From an uncultured Prochlorococcus sp. (lineage in GTDB: Bacteria > Cyanobacteriota > Cyanobacteriia > PCC-6307 > Cyanobiaceae), in NCBI GenBank assembly GCA_902536775.1, contig CACAYX010000004.1, positions 1 through 53,511 of the forward strand: a stretch of 53,511 bases of DNA, given 5' to 3'. Under the pieces are notes generated by a model. The model had not been told where the DNA came from, did no database searches, and saw only the letters and a program-made list of their open reading frames with translations. Made by a program: the position numbers and the translations under genes. Each line of letters begins with the position of its first letter. Positions within the stretch are counted from its first letter, which is position 1. Shown here piece by piece: positions 43,763-53,511 of the stretch.

Positions 43763-44512
43763 TTAGATTCTACCTATAGTAATAAATTTTTCTAGCAAAA
43801 CTCTAGCTGCATTTGTTTCGGCTTGTTTATGGGACTTGCCGAATGCAGATGATTCTTTTAATCCTTCGATAAATATATCGCAAGAAAATCTTTCAGGGTC
43901 CCCATTTTTCTTTGAGACCTCAATTATTTTATAAACTGGCAAATCAAAACCTTTACTTTGACACCACTCTTGTAATACTGTTTTAGATTTAAATTTATAT
44001 GGAGCTTTTAAAAATATTTCTGAATCTTTCTCCCAAATATCATCTAACCAAAGATTTACTTCTTCAATGGAATTAAAGCACTTGTAAACAGCACCGATTA
44101 AAGCTTCTGTAGCTTCACCAATAATAGTATTTTTTGAATTTTCATCACCAAGAGCTTTAGGTCCTCTAATTATTAATTTTTCTATAGCAATTTTTTCCCC
44201 TAATTTAGTTAACCATTCATCACTTACAATTTGTGCTCTTAGCTCTGATCTTTCTCCTACACTCATTTGAGGATATTTTTTTTCAATAAAATTTGAAGCC
44301 GCCAATCTAAGGACTGCATCTCCGAAAAATTCTAGTTTTTCATAATTTAATATTTTGTCCTCCGAGGAGTGGATAAATACTTGATTAAAATCTTGAATAA
44401 TTGAAATATTTTGAGTTCTAATTATTTCAGAAAATCTTTTTGATTTAATATTTAAAGACTTTAAAAAAGTAGTTATTTGAGTAATTCGCTTTGCGTTAAT
44501 TATATTTGTCAT
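43763..44512 (-). CDS. rnc: Ribonuclease III
   Basis: KLEFFGDAVLRLAASNFI; GEATEALIGAVY; C-terminal dsRBD (KTVLQEWCQSKG...GKSHKQAETNAARVLLEKF). Confidence 0.93.
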   Translation of the reverse strand: MTNIINAKRITQITTFLKSLNIKSKRFSEIIRTQNISIIQDFNQVFIHSSEDKILNYEKLEFFGDAVLRLAASNFIEKKYPQMSVGERSELRAQIVSDEWLTKLGEKIAIEKLIIRGPKALGDENSKNTIIGEATEALIGAVYKCFNSIEEVNLWLDDIWEKDSEIFLKAPYKFKSKTVLQEWCQSKGFDLPVYKIIEVSKKNGDPERFSCDIFIEGLKESSAFGKSHKQAETNAARVLLEKFITIGRI

Positions 44513-44537
44513 CTGATTTGAATAATCACAATAATTA

Positions 44538-44918
44538 GAAAGCAGGTCATAAGCCGGGTTCTGTTCATCTTAATTAATAAGATGGGCAATCATCTATCTA
44601 GGACTGGAATTACTTCACAGTCTCAAGCGGCACTTAAAAGTAGATTATTTAATGGTCATAAATCTACTAAGCCTTGCTCCCAGCCGGGGTTTACCTAGCC
44701 AACACTTCTCAATGTTGCTGGTGCGCTCTTACCACACCCTTGCACCCTTACCATACATAAAGTATTAGGCGGTATGTTTCTGTGGCACTATCCTCACGGT
44801 TTCCCGCACTGGGAATTACCCAGCAAGCCTGACCATTTGGGAGCCCGGACTTTCCTCAAGAAAGTTTTATTTTGTTTCCAAAATAAATCTTTCTTGCGAT
44901 TGCCTCTCCTGCTTTCAT
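44538..44918 (-). ncRNA. rnpB: RNase P RNA (bacterial type A); ends approximate
   Basis: Minus strand has AAAGCAGGAGAGGCAATCGCAAGAAAG...GAGGAAAGTCCGGGCTCCCAAATGG...TACCGCC...AACCCGGCTTATGACCTGCTTT; P1 arms AAGCAGG/CCTGCTT pair. Confidence 0.95.
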
Positions 44919-44920
44919 TT

Positions 44921-44931
44921 AGCATAATGCT
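44921..44931. promoter_or_regulatory. Candidate symmetric bidirectional -10 element between rnpB and tRNA-Arg
   Basis: AGCATAATGCT is palindromic except for its centre base; gives CATAAT (+) and CATTAT (-). Confidence 0.4.
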
Positions 44932-44954
44932 TAATACTCCAAAAATCATCTATT

Positions 44955-45028
<74 letters not shown>

Positions 45029-45106
45029 TAAAAATAAAAAACTATATGTAGTATGTGTGCAAACTTGCTACTCTCTAGCTAGCGTATAGTTAGTAGTGAA
45101 TCTTTT

Positions 45107-45439
45107 ATGGCTAAGTTGCATGATATGCGTTTAAAGCTCTTAATTCAACAAGAACATGAACGTATTTCTAAATCCCAACCTAATGATTTAGATCTTTCAA
45201 TAATTCAAGCAAGATGCCTGTGCTGGCTTGCTCTTTTGGCTGAAGCTCACGAAGATCAAGCAAATGATGCTGAAAAAAGAGGTGATGCCGAGCAAGCAAT
45301 GGGATGGTTTGCTGATTCTATGAGACTAAGAGATGTTATCAATTTGGTTACAAGTATTGAGATCCCTTTGCCAGATAGTCCAGATTCACTCGATGAAAAT
45401 GACGAATTATTGGATGGCCCTACAATTTTGCCCAAATAG
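45107..45439 (+). CDS. Conserved hypothetical, acidic C-terminus
   Basis: ATG ORF downstream of tRNA-Arg; compositionally coding, MRLKLLIQQEHERISKSQPNDLDLSIIQARCLCWLALLAEAHEDQANDAEKRGD. Confidence 0.75.
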   Translation: MAKLHDMRLKLLIQQEHERISKSQPNDLDLSIIQARCLCWLALLAEAHEDQANDAEKRGDAEQAMGWFADSMRLRDVINLVTSIEIPLPDSPDSLDENDELLDGPTILPK

Positions 45440-45470
45440 TGAGATGATGTAAAAAGAATTATATTTTCTT

Positions 45471-45926
45471 TTGACTGAAGAACCATGTCAATGCTCTGAT
45501 TGTCAGAGATTTTATAAAGAGCATGATCGTTTGATTAGAGAATTTCCCACTTTTAAGCAGCAACAAGAATTGAATTGGGCATCTATTCAATCTTTCAGAA
45601 CTCTTTGTTCAAAAATTACTGATGATTTGCAGAGAGAATTATCTGAAAGAGAATCAAATGAAGATGTCAATCTAGAAGAAAAACATATTTCTGATACAGA
45701 AATTACTGAAGCTTTAGATGAACTCGAAAGTGTTAATGCCTATTTATATTCAATTGAAGCATTAATGGAAAGAATATTTGATGCAAAAATTTCCAACAAT
45801 ATTGAATCTAAATTTAAAGAAATTGCAAATGAATTAGCCCCAGACCCATTAAATATGGATCGATTAATTTTGAATAGATTATTTCATCAAACTCCAGATT
45901 CACCAGATAAGAAAAATATCAATTAG
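45471..45926 (+). CDS. Conserved hypothetical with N-terminal CQCSDC motif (TTG start)
   Basis: MTEEPCQCSDCQRFYKEHDRLIREFPTFKQQQELNWASIQSF; acidic helical C-term. Confidence 0.7.
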   Translation: MTEEPCQCSDCQRFYKEHDRLIREFPTFKQQQELNWASIQSFRTLCSKITDDLQRELSERESNEDVNLEEKHISDTEITEALDELESVNAYLYSIEALMERIFDAKISNNIESKFKEIANELAPDPLNMDRLILNRLFHQTPDSPDKKNIN

Positions 45927-48483
45927 TTAATTCTTCGACATCGCATGTAATTTCAACAGGCATTGGAGATACTTTCCAAATTGATTTGCAATACTCTCTA
46001 ATAGATCGATCAGAAGAAAAATATCCTGATCTAGCAGTATTTAATAATGCCATTTTATTCCAAGCTTTTTTATTATTCCAGCGTTCACTTACTACATCCT
46101 GCTTGTTTAAGTAGTCTTCAAAATCAGCCATAACAAAAAATGGATCATATCCAGTCAAACTATTCAATAAAGGTTTAAATAATTCTTTATCCCCATTGCT
46201 AAAATGGCCTATTTCAATTAATCGTATAACCTCTTGAAGTTCTGGACATTGATCAATAAATGTTTTGGGAGAATAATTATTATTTTTTAAATCCATAATT
46301 TCGCTTTCTGTTTTACCAAAAAGGAAGAAATTCTCTTTTTTCACAAGATCTCTTAATTCAACATTAGCTCCATCTAAGGTTCCAATAGTTAATGCTCCAT
46401 TCATTGCAAATTTCATATTTCCAGTTCCAGATGCTTCTTTTCCAGCTGTTGAAATTTGTTCCGAAAGATCCGTTGCAGGATAAACTATTTCACCAAGTTT
46501 CACGTTGTAGTCTGGTAGAAAAACAACTCTTAATAGACCATCCATATCTGGATCAGAATTAACTACATCAGCAATTCCGTTAATAAATCGAATCATCAGC
46601 TTTGCCATAAAGTAGCCTGGTGCAGCTTTACCTCCAAATATTATTGTTCTTGGTACTTCATATTTGTTTGAACCATTTTTGATTCTTAAATATTGAGCAA
46701 TAATTTGGAGGGCGTTTAAATGTTGCCTTTTATATTGATGTATTCTTTTTACTTGAACATCAAATAAACTTGATGGGTCTACAAGTATTCCAGTTTTTGA
46801 ATGGATAAAACTAGCTAATTTTCTTTTGCCATTTAGTTTAGTTTCCTCAAATTTTTCTAAAAAATTGTTGTCATCTTTTTTTTCTTCTAACTTCTTAAGA
46901 AGTTCCATATTTGTTATCCAATTTGGACCAACTTCTTCTTCTAGAAGGTTAGATAATGATGGATTAGATAAGGCAACCCATCTTCTTGGAGTAACTCCAT
47001 TAGTTACATTTGTAAATTTTTCAGGCCATAATGCTGCGAATTCAGGTAGAAGTTGTCTTTTTATTAGATCTGAGTGAAGCGCTGCAACACCATTTACATG
47101 ATGGGCTCCAATTGTAGCCAAGTGGGCCATCCTAACTGATTTAGAGCCTTCTTCATCAATTATTGAAAGTTTTTGAAGGATCTTGTCATTTCCAGGGTAA
47201 CGTAGTCTTAATTGCTGTAGAAATCTCCAATTAATTTCATAAATTATTTCTAGATGACGAGGAAGAAGATCGTTAAATAAACCTAAATCCCATTTCTCTA
47301 AAGCTTCTGGTAGTAATGTGTGGTTGGTGTAAGCAACTGAGGAGGTTGTTATATTCCAAGCTTTATCCCAGCCGATTTGATATTGATCAATAAGAAGTCG
47401 CATTAATTCTGCAACTGCAATAGCAGGGTGGGTATCATTTAATTGGACTGTCCAATGCTTAGGGAACTCTGTTATTGGTATTGATCTTTTTTCAAGGCTT
47501 CTCAACATATCTTGAAGAGAACAACTTACAAAAAAGTGTTGTTGTTTGAGTCTTAATCTTCTACCTTCATCAGTTCCATCATTTGGATATAGAACTTTTG
47601 AAAGTGTTTCAGAGGCAACTTTTTCTTCTACTGCTCCATAATAATCACCAATGTTGAAGGCATAAAAGTCAAAACTTTCTGTTGCATCAGCTCTCCATAA
47701 TCTTAATCTATCACATGTATTTACCCTGTATCCTAAGACTGGAACATCATGAGGAACACCTATTGCATGTTCAGAAGGTATCCATCTTGATCTGTAGTTT
47801 CCTTTATCGTCTCTATAACTTTCAGTTCTTCCTCCAAAGCCAACAAAACATGATTCATCAGGTTGTGGAAGTTCCCAAGGCCATCCACCTTTTAACCATT
47901 TGTCAGTAACTTCAACTTGCCATCCATCTCTGATTAATTGATTGAATATACCAAATTCGTAGCGAATACCATAACCAACTGCTGGAACTTGTAAAGATGC
48001 TAATGATTCCATATAACATGCAGCAAGTCTACCAAGACCACCGTTACCTAAACCAGGCTCTTCCTCTACTTCGAGAATTGTTGATAAAGATTCAATACCA
48101 AATCTTTTTAAAGCATCTTCTGCTTCTTGAGTTATTCCAAGATTTAGGAGGTTATTACTTAATTGAGGACCTATTAAAAATTCTGCCGATAAATAAGCTA
48201 CAGTTTTTTGTGGTTTTTTTCTTATGACTTCTTGGCTGGCTAAGTATCTTGTCATTAGCCTATCTTTAACTGCGTAACTCAAAGCCATATACAAGTCGTG
48301 AGGACTAGCAGAGGTTGCTAACTTTCCAAGAGTGTAGAAAAGATGGGCTGTCATTCCTTGAAAAACAGCATCTGAATCCATCCCAGCTTTCTCAGGATCT
48401 AAATAGCAGCCTGGTGTAGGCAAGCGCAGATCAAAGGGTTGGTTGGAATTCATTGGATTAGCCATATAACAGACAATAGCCAT
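45919..48483 (-). CDS. glgP: Glycogen/starch phosphorylase
   Basis: VAYLSAEFLIGPQLSNNLLNLG; EPGLGNGGLGRLAACYMESLASL; VKRIHQYKRQHLNALQII; EQISTAGKEASGTGNMKFAMNGALTIGTLDGANVEL. Confidence 0.96.
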   Translation of the reverse strand: MAIVCYMANPMNSNQPFDLRLPTPGCYLDPEKAGMDSDAVFQGMTAHLFYTLGKLATSASPHDLYMALSYAVKDRLMTRYLASQEVIRKKPQKTVAYLSAEFLIGPQLSNNLLNLGITQEAEDALKRFGIESLSTILEVEEEPGLGNGGLGRLAACYMESLASLQVPAVGYGIRYEFGIFNQLIRDGWQVEVTDKWLKGGWPWELPQPDESCFVGFGGRTESYRDDKGNYRSRWIPSEHAIGVPHDVPVLGYRVNTCDRLRLWRADATESFDFYAFNIGDYYGAVEEKVASETLSKVLYPNDGTDEGRRLRLKQQHFFVSCSLQDMLRSLEKRSIPITEFPKHWTVQLNDTHPAIAVAELMRLLIDQYQIGWDKAWNITTSSVAYTNHTLLPEALEKWDLGLFNDLLPRHLEIIYEINWRFLQQLRLRYPGNDKILQKLSIIDEEGSKSVRMAHLATIGAHHVNGVAALHSDLIKRQLLPEFAALWPEKFTNVTNGVTPRRWVALSNPSLSNLLEEEVGPNWITNMELLKKLEEKKDDNNFLEKFEETKLNGKRKLASFIHSKTGILVDPSSLFDVQVKRIHQYKRQHLNALQIIAQYLRIKNGSNKYEVPRTIIFGGKAAPGYFMAKLMIRFINGIADVVNSDPDMDGLLRVVFLPDYNVKLGEIVYPATDLSEQISTAGKEASGTGNMKFAMNGALTIGTLDGANVELRDLVKKENFFLFGKTESEIMDLKNNNYSPKTFIDQCPELQEVIRLIEIGHFSNGDKELFKPLLNSLTGYDPFFVMADFEDYLNKQDVVSERWNNKKAWNKMALLNTARSGYFSSDRSIREYCKSIWKVSPMPVEITCDVEELTN

Positions 48484-48616
48484 TTTTAGGAAAATTTCTT
48501 TGTTGTAACTTCAGATCCACACTTGTTGAGTATTTTTGCTTTTTTCTTACATATTTATTAAAGTGGGCCCTCGATAAACTATCTTCCAATTATGTAGTTT
48601 ATTTTTTTACACTTAA

Positions 48617-49984
48617 ATGTACTCTTTACTTGCTGAATTAAGTGCACATGATTTAGAAGTTGCTGAAACATTGATCGGAGTTATAAGATTTTTATTGATT
48701 TTTTTAGCAGCAAGAGCATTAGCAGAAGTATTAGTAAGACTAAGTTTGCCAACGATCGTAGGTGAGCTTCTTGCAGGAGTTGTAATAGGAGCATCAGGAT
48801 TCCATTTATTGATACCGCCTTCAGCTGGAACTGCACTAAATGAGGGACTTGTAAATGTTATTAGTTCATTAGCGTCAATCCCCCCAGAAGCAGTACCTGA
48901 TGTTTACTTCGAAAGCTTTCCCTCGCTCCAAGCAGTAGCAACACTTGGTTTATATGCACTTTTATTTTTAACAGGCTTAGAAAGTGAGTTAGAGGAATTG
49001 GTGGCTGTCGGTGCTCAGGCTTTTACTGTTGCTATGGCTGGCGTAATTTTACCGTTTGCGTTTGGAACTCTTGGGTTAATGTTTATTTTCCAAGTAGATC
49101 TAATTCCAGCAGTTTTTGCTGGAGCATCTATGACAGCCACAAGTATAGGAATTACTGCAAGTGTTTTCGGTGAATTAGGATATTTGAAAACTAGAGAAGG
49201 ACAGATTGTTATTGGTGCAGCAGTGTTAGACGATATTTTGGGAATTGTTATTCTGGCAGTTGTAGTCGCCCTTGCTGCCGGAGGTACTTTAGAAATTGCT
49301 CCTATTGTTAAATTGGTTGCAGCAGCTGTAGTGTTTGTTATTGCTGCTATTGCATTAAGTAGAACAGCTGCTCCAGGTTTTGATTGGTTATTAGATAGAT
49401 TAAAGGCTCCAGGAGCCGTGGTGGTAGCTTCTTTTGTGATACTTGTATTGTGTTGTTTCGTGGCAACAGCCATTGGATTGGAAGCAGCTTTAGGGGCTTT
49501 TGCAGCTGGATTGATTCTTAGTAGTTCTAAAAATAATCATGCAATACAACAATCTGTTTTACCTTTAGTTTCCTTATTTGCAACTATTTTCTTTGTATTA
49601 GTTGGAGCTGGAATGGATTTATCTGTTATCAATCCACTTGATCCAACAAGCAGATCAGCTCTTATAGTTGCAGGATTTTTATTAGTTGTTGCGATTATTG
49701 GAAAAATTGCAGCCGGATGGGTATTTTCAAGTGATAAACCTACAAATAGATTAGTTGTAGGCTTGGGTATGATGCCTAGAGGAGAGGTTGGTTTAATTTT
49801 TCTTGGGTTAGGAACAAGCGCAAAGTTATTAACTCCTTCTCTTGAAGCAGCTATTTTATTAATGGTTATAGGAACTACATTTCTTGCACCTGTACTCTTA
49901 AGAATTGTTCTAAAAGATAAGCCCCCAAATGATGGCAACAAAATTTCAGATGATGTTGCAGCTGATCCTGTGGGTCTTCTTTAG
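48617..49984 (+). CDS. Cation:proton antiporter (CPA2-type)
   Basis: LSLPTIVGELLAGVVIGASGFHLL; AGASMTATSIGITASVFGELG; MMPRGEVGLIFLGLG. Confidence 0.88.
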   Translation: MYSLLAELSAHDLEVAETLIGVIRFLLIFLAARALAEVLVRLSLPTIVGELLAGVVIGASGFHLLIPPSAGTALNEGLVNVISSLASIPPEAVPDVYFESFPSLQAVATLGLYALLFLTGLESELEELVAVGAQAFTVAMAGVILPFAFGTLGLMFIFQVDLIPAVFAGASMTATSIGITASVFGELGYLKTREGQIVIGAAVLDDILGIVILAVVVALAAGGTLEIAPIVKLVAAAVVFVIAAIALSRTAAPGFDWLLDRLKAPGAVVVASFVILVLCCFVATAIGLEAALGAFAAGLILSSSKNNHAIQQSVLPLVSLFATIFFVLVGAGMDLSVINPLDPTSRSALIVAGFLLVVAIIGKIAAGWVFSSDKPTNRLVVGLGMMPRGEVGLIFLGLGTSAKLLTPSLEAAILLMVIGTTFLAPVLLRIVLKDKPPNDGNKISDDVAADPVGLL

Positions 49985-50027
49985 TAAATAAGTTTATTAG
50001 AATCGATCAAGATAGGATTTTCAACGA

Positions 50028-50927
50028 ATGGAAAAGTCAGCCCTTATAGATAGTGATGTAAATTATAACTGGAATTTTTTAAATTACCCAATTCATACAG
50101 TTTCCGCTAAGCCCGAGCAAACATCTAAAGAATGTGCAATTTTATTAATTCATGGTTTCGGTGCTTCTACGGATCATTGGAGATTTAATATCCCTGTTTT
50201 AAGTACAAAATACGAAGTTCATGCCATTGATTTACTCGGTTTTGGAAAAAGTCCTAAGCCTCAAGACGTCGAATACTCAGGATCTTTATGGAAAGATCAG
50301 GTTGTCTCTTATGTAAAAGAGAAAATAAAAAAACCTACAATTGTTGTTGGAAATTCATTAGGTGGTTATGCTGCATTAGCAGCTGGTGCAGAATTAAATG
50401 AGCTAAACGCAGGAGTGATCTTACTTAATGCTGCTGGATATTTTAGTCAAGAAAAAACTATTAAAAAGAATATTTTGCAAACTTCAATTGAAACAGTTGC
50501 AGGCATATTTTTGAAAAATATTGTTCTTCAACGTTTGATTTTTGAGAATATGAGAAATCCAAAAAATATTAAAAAAACTTTGAATCAAGTTTATGTTGAT
50601 AAAAAAAATGTTGATGATTTTTTAGTTGAGTCGATAAGGAAGCCTTCTCTAGATTTTGGAGCTTTTAATGTTTTTAGAAGTGTATTTAACCCATCAGGTC
50701 CTCAAGGATTGCCGTTGGATAAGCTATTCGCAAAACTAAATGCACCATTATTACTTCTTTGGGGAGGGAAAGATCCATGGATGAATACTCCAAAAAAAAG
50801 AAATCTATATAAAAAATTTACACCAAAGAATACAAAAGAAATTATTCTTAATGCAGGACATTGCCCTCATGATGAGATACCTGAATTAGTAAATCAGCAT
50901 ATTTTGGATTGGGTTGATTCTCTTTAA
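50028..50927 (+). CDS. Alpha/beta fold hydrolase (paralog of 21550..22464)
   Basis: ILLIHGFGASTDHWRFNIPVL, AIDLLGFGKSPKP, IVVGNSLGGYAALAAGA, LLLLWGGKDPW, NAGHCPHDEIPE. Confidence 0.88.
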   Translation: MEKSALIDSDVNYNWNFLNYPIHTVSAKPEQTSKECAILLIHGFGASTDHWRFNIPVLSTKYEVHAIDLLGFGKSPKPQDVEYSGSLWKDQVVSYVKEKIKKPTIVVGNSLGGYAALAAGAELNELNAGVILLNAAGYFSQEKTIKKNILQTSIETVAGIFLKNIVLQRLIFENMRNPKNIKKTLNQVYVDKKNVDDFLVESIRKPSLDFGAFNVFRSVFNPSGPQGLPLDKLFAKLNAPLLLLWGGKDPWMNTPKKRNLYKKFTPKNTKEIILNAGHCPHDEIPELVNQHILDWVDSL

Positions 50928-50936
50928 GTAATAATC

Positions 50937-51791
50937 GTGAAACTTGAATTATCTAATAATGACCAAGGAATTTTTGTTTTTCAATTAGATAAATATAATT
51001 ACATTAAATTTTGTCCTGAAAGAGGAGGCCTTATTACAAATTGGGTTTCGGATGGTAATGAAATACTTTATTTCGATGAAACAAGATTTATGGACAAGAC
51101 AAAAAGTATTAGAGGAGGCATTCCAATCTTGTTCCCAATTTGTGGGAATCTTAATACCTCTAGTTCAGTATTTGGAAATGGTTACTTGCAATTACCACAA
51201 CATGGTTTCGCTAGGGATTTGCAATGGCAATACTCCTTCAATGAAAATGAAAAATTTTTATGCTTATTATTGAATGCATCTAAAAAAACTAAAAAATATT
51301 ATCCTTTCGATTTCGAACTAAAAATAGAAGTTACCTTAAAAATTAACTTTTTAGAATTTGAAATTACAATCCATAACAAAACAGATTTTGCTATGCCTAT
51401 AAATTTTGGTTTGCATCCTTATTTTAATGTCTCAGATTTTAAAAATTTAGAGTTTGTTGATAATCCAGTTAATTGTCAGGATCAAAAAAGAAATACTATA
51501 AATAATACTTTGGATGAATTAAACAAAATTAATTTCGGAGTTGATCTACTTATGTATACTTCCGGTAGAAGCTCTTTTCGAGATAAGATTTTTAAAAGAG
51601 AGGTAACTTTAAATCATCCATATCCTTTTGATTTAGGCGTTATTTGGAGTGATCCTCCAAGAAGAATGATATGTCTCGAACCTTGGACTAGTCCTCGAAA
51701 TTCTTTTGTTGATGGATTTAGAAACATTATGATTCCTTCAAATGATAGTAAAAGGTTAAATGCCTCAATACAAATAAAATCTCTTAAGTAA
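50937..51791 (+). CDS. Aldose 1-epimerase / glucose-6-phosphate 1-epimerase-like (GTG start)
   Basis: RGGIPILFPICGN, PQHGFARDLQW, PINFGLHPYFNVSD, CLEPWTSPRNSF. Confidence 0.82.
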   Translation: MKLELSNNDQGIFVFQLDKYNYIKFCPERGGLITNWVSDGNEILYFDETRFMDKTKSIRGGIPILFPICGNLNTSSSVFGNGYLQLPQHGFARDLQWQYSFNENEKFLCLLLNASKKTKKYYPFDFELKIEVTLKINFLEFEITIHNKTDFAMPINFGLHPYFNVSDFKNLEFVDNPVNCQDQKRNTINNTLDELNKINFGVDLLMYTSGRSSFRDKIFKREVTLNHPYPFDLGVIWSDPPRRMICLEPWTSPRNSFVDGFRNIMIPSNDSKRLNASIQIKSLK

Positions 51792-51804
51792 TGTTGCAAT
51801 ACTT

Positions 51805-53154
51805 ATGAAATTTGTCGTTATAGATGATGATCCTACAGGCTCTCAAACTGTTTACGATTGCTTATTACTGCTTAAGTGGGACTGCTCAACTTTAGTCAAA
51901 GGTTTTGAATCTAAATCGAATTTATTTTTTATTTTGGCTAACACAAGGTCACTATCGGAAAATGATGCGAAATTAACAATAGAGGAAATTTGCAAAAATC
52001 TTAAGACTGTAATTACTTCTCAAGCCTATGAAGAAGAAATTATTTTTATAAGTAGAGGAGACTCTACTCTTCGAGGACATAACTTTTTAGAGCCAATGGC
52101 TCTAAATAGTTGCTTAGGTCCTTTTGATGCTACTTTTCATATTCCAGCTTTCATAGAGGGTAAAAGATTAACAATTAATGGATCTCATTTTGTTGATAAA
52201 ACTCCTATTAGTCAAACAATTTTTGCAACAGATAAAATTTTTGGATATGAGACAAGTAATGTCAAGAATCTTTTATTTCAGCAGAGTAAATCGCAAATTA
52301 ATTTTGAAGATATTCAAAATCTTTTATTATCAGATATCGAAATGCTAAATGATCAAGAAAATAATATTGTTTTTAAAACACTAAAGAACTTGAAGAATAA
52401 TAAACATGTAGTTGTAGATGTAGAGAATTATTCTCAACTAAAAAAATTTTCTTTAGTAATTAAAAAATTAATTAAACAAAAAAAATTCCTTTTTCGAACT
52501 GCAGCAAGTTTCATAAGTTCAATTTCTGAGAAAAAAAGTGTCTCTCAGAATGAAATATTTTTCTCTAATTTAAGAATAAGAAATAAAGAAAAGAGTTTTC
52601 TACCAGGACTGATCATTGTTGGATCTTATGTAGAACTTTCAACAATACAATTGAATAATTTATTAGAGATAAGTAATTGCAACCCAGTTGAATTAGATGT
52701 TTTTGAATTCTTTAAAATTACTTCATCAGATAATAATCAGAAGAGAAGGACTTTGTTTAAAAATAAATTTTTAAAAGAAATTAGATTTTCTTTTGAGATA
52801 GGAAAAACCCCTGTTTTGTTTACTTCAAGAAAATTTATGTCTTTAGATTATTCTGAACTATTTAATTTTTATAATTTACTTGCTTGTTTTATTGCTGAAT
52901 TAGTTACGGATTTGAAGTATGAAATAGGATATTTGATTTCAAAAGGTGGAATAACAACAAATTTGATTCTTAGTAAAGGACTTAATGCAGATTATGTATA
53001 TCTTGAAGGACAGATTTTAACTGGTATTTCAGTGGTGACTTACAACCTAACAAATGGCAAAAAACTTCCCATTGTTACTCATCCTGGAAACATTGGTACT
53101 AAAGATTCACTGGTTAATATTTGGAAAGTTTTTGAAAATAAAACTAATTTTTAA
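51805..53154 (+). CDS. Four-carbon acid sugar kinase family protein (DUF1537/OtnK-like)
   Basis: KFVVIDDDPTGSQTVYDCLLLLKWD; ISRGDSTLRGHNFLEPMAL; YLISKGGITTNLILSKGL...PIVTHPGNIGTKDSLVNIW. Confidence 0.82.
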   Translation: MKFVVIDDDPTGSQTVYDCLLLLKWDCSTLVKGFESKSNLFFILANTRSLSENDAKLTIEEICKNLKTVITSQAYEEEIIFISRGDSTLRGHNFLEPMALNSCLGPFDATFHIPAFIEGKRLTINGSHFVDKTPISQTIFATDKIFGYETSNVKNLLFQQSKSQINFEDIQNLLLSDIEMLNDQENNIVFKTLKNLKNNKHVVVDVENYSQLKKFSLVIKKLIKQKKFLFRTAASFISSISEKKSVSQNEIFFSNLRIRNKEKSFLPGLIIVGSYVELSTIQLNNLLEISNCNPVELDVFEFFKITSSDNNQKRRTLFKNKFLKEIRFSFEIGKTPVLFTSRKFMSLDYSELFNFYNLLACFIAELVTDLKYEIGYLISKGGITTNLILSKGLNADYVYLEGQILTGISVVTYNLTNGKKLPIVTHPGNIGTKDSLVNIWKVFENKTNF

Positions 53155-53156
53155 AA

Positions 53157-53511
53157 TTAGAAATTTGAGATAATTTCCTCAGCAAAACTGCTGCAGGATA
53201 AGGGTTCTACTTTTGGTTCCATTAAGCGTGCTAAATCATAGGTGACTTTTTTTTGCTCAATTGCCTTACTTAAACCATTAGTAATTAAATTTGCTGCCTC
53301 ATCCCAACCAAAATATTCGAGCATCATTACACCACTAAGAATTACTGAGCCTGGATTAATCTTATTTAGGCCTGCATGTTTTGGCGCAGTACCGTGCGTA
53401 GCTTCGAAAATTGCTGCATTATCTCCAATATTTGCACCAGGAGCCATACCTAGGCCACCAACAATTGCTGCAGCTGCATCAGAAACATAGTCTCCATTGA
53501 GATTTAAGGTT
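53157..53511 (-). CDS. icd: Isocitrate dehydrogenase (NADP), C-terminal part (5' end outside window)
   Basis: Frame open to window edge: [67 protein letters not shown]. Confidence 0.96.
   Translation of the reverse strand, partial: TLNLNGDYVSDAAAAIVGGLGMAPGANIGDNAAIFEATHGTAPKHAGLNKINPGSVILSGVMMLEYFGWDEAANLITNGLSKAIEQKKVTYDLARLMEPKVEPLSCSSFAEEIISNF

Noticed and set aside
47682-48227. Plus-strand ORFs (75 and 76 aa) opposite glgP
   Set aside because: Antisense shadows of a conserved enzyme gene.
49015-49473. 152-aa minus-strand ORF inside the antiporter gene
   Set aside because: Shadow ORF antisense to a clearly coding, conserved membrane protein; Ala/Thr/Pro-biased composition typical of antisense frames.

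Overview
The window is about 53.5 kb of AT-rich, very compact core genome. It reads as a high-light-clade marine Prochlorococcus (or close relative), judged from gene content (psbZ, psaC, ndhS, rpaB-like, cobH), very short spacers and low GC. I list about 57 protein-coding genes, including uvrB and icd truncated by the window edges. RNA features are tRNA-Gly(GCC), tRNA-Arg(CCT), the RNase P RNA on the minus strand, and a THI-box/TPP riboswitch upstream of thiC. I found no CRISPR array, transposase, integrase, phage module, toxin-antitoxin pair or recognisable defence system, and no clearly novel multi-gene system. The most interesting signals are at nucleotide level: (1) AT-rich inverted repeats sit on or beside the stop codons at about half of the 13 convergent gene junctions, all of which have gaps of 31 bp or less; (2) a perfect 13+13 bp palindrome centred on TATAAT ends 4 bp before the glmS ATG; (3) a strong AT-rich dyad lies just upstream of gyrB; (4) a near-palindromic AGCATAATGCT between the divergent rnpB and tRNA-Arg could be a shared bidirectional -10. 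Protein-level points include a GntR-type regulator with an unassigned C-terminal domain directly upstream of cysE, two pheophytinase/dephytylase-like hydrolases, an orphan DUF1537 kinase, tandem CrcB half-channels, and several small conserved unknowns. Product calls rest on recognising family motifs by eye in the supplied translations; no database search was run.
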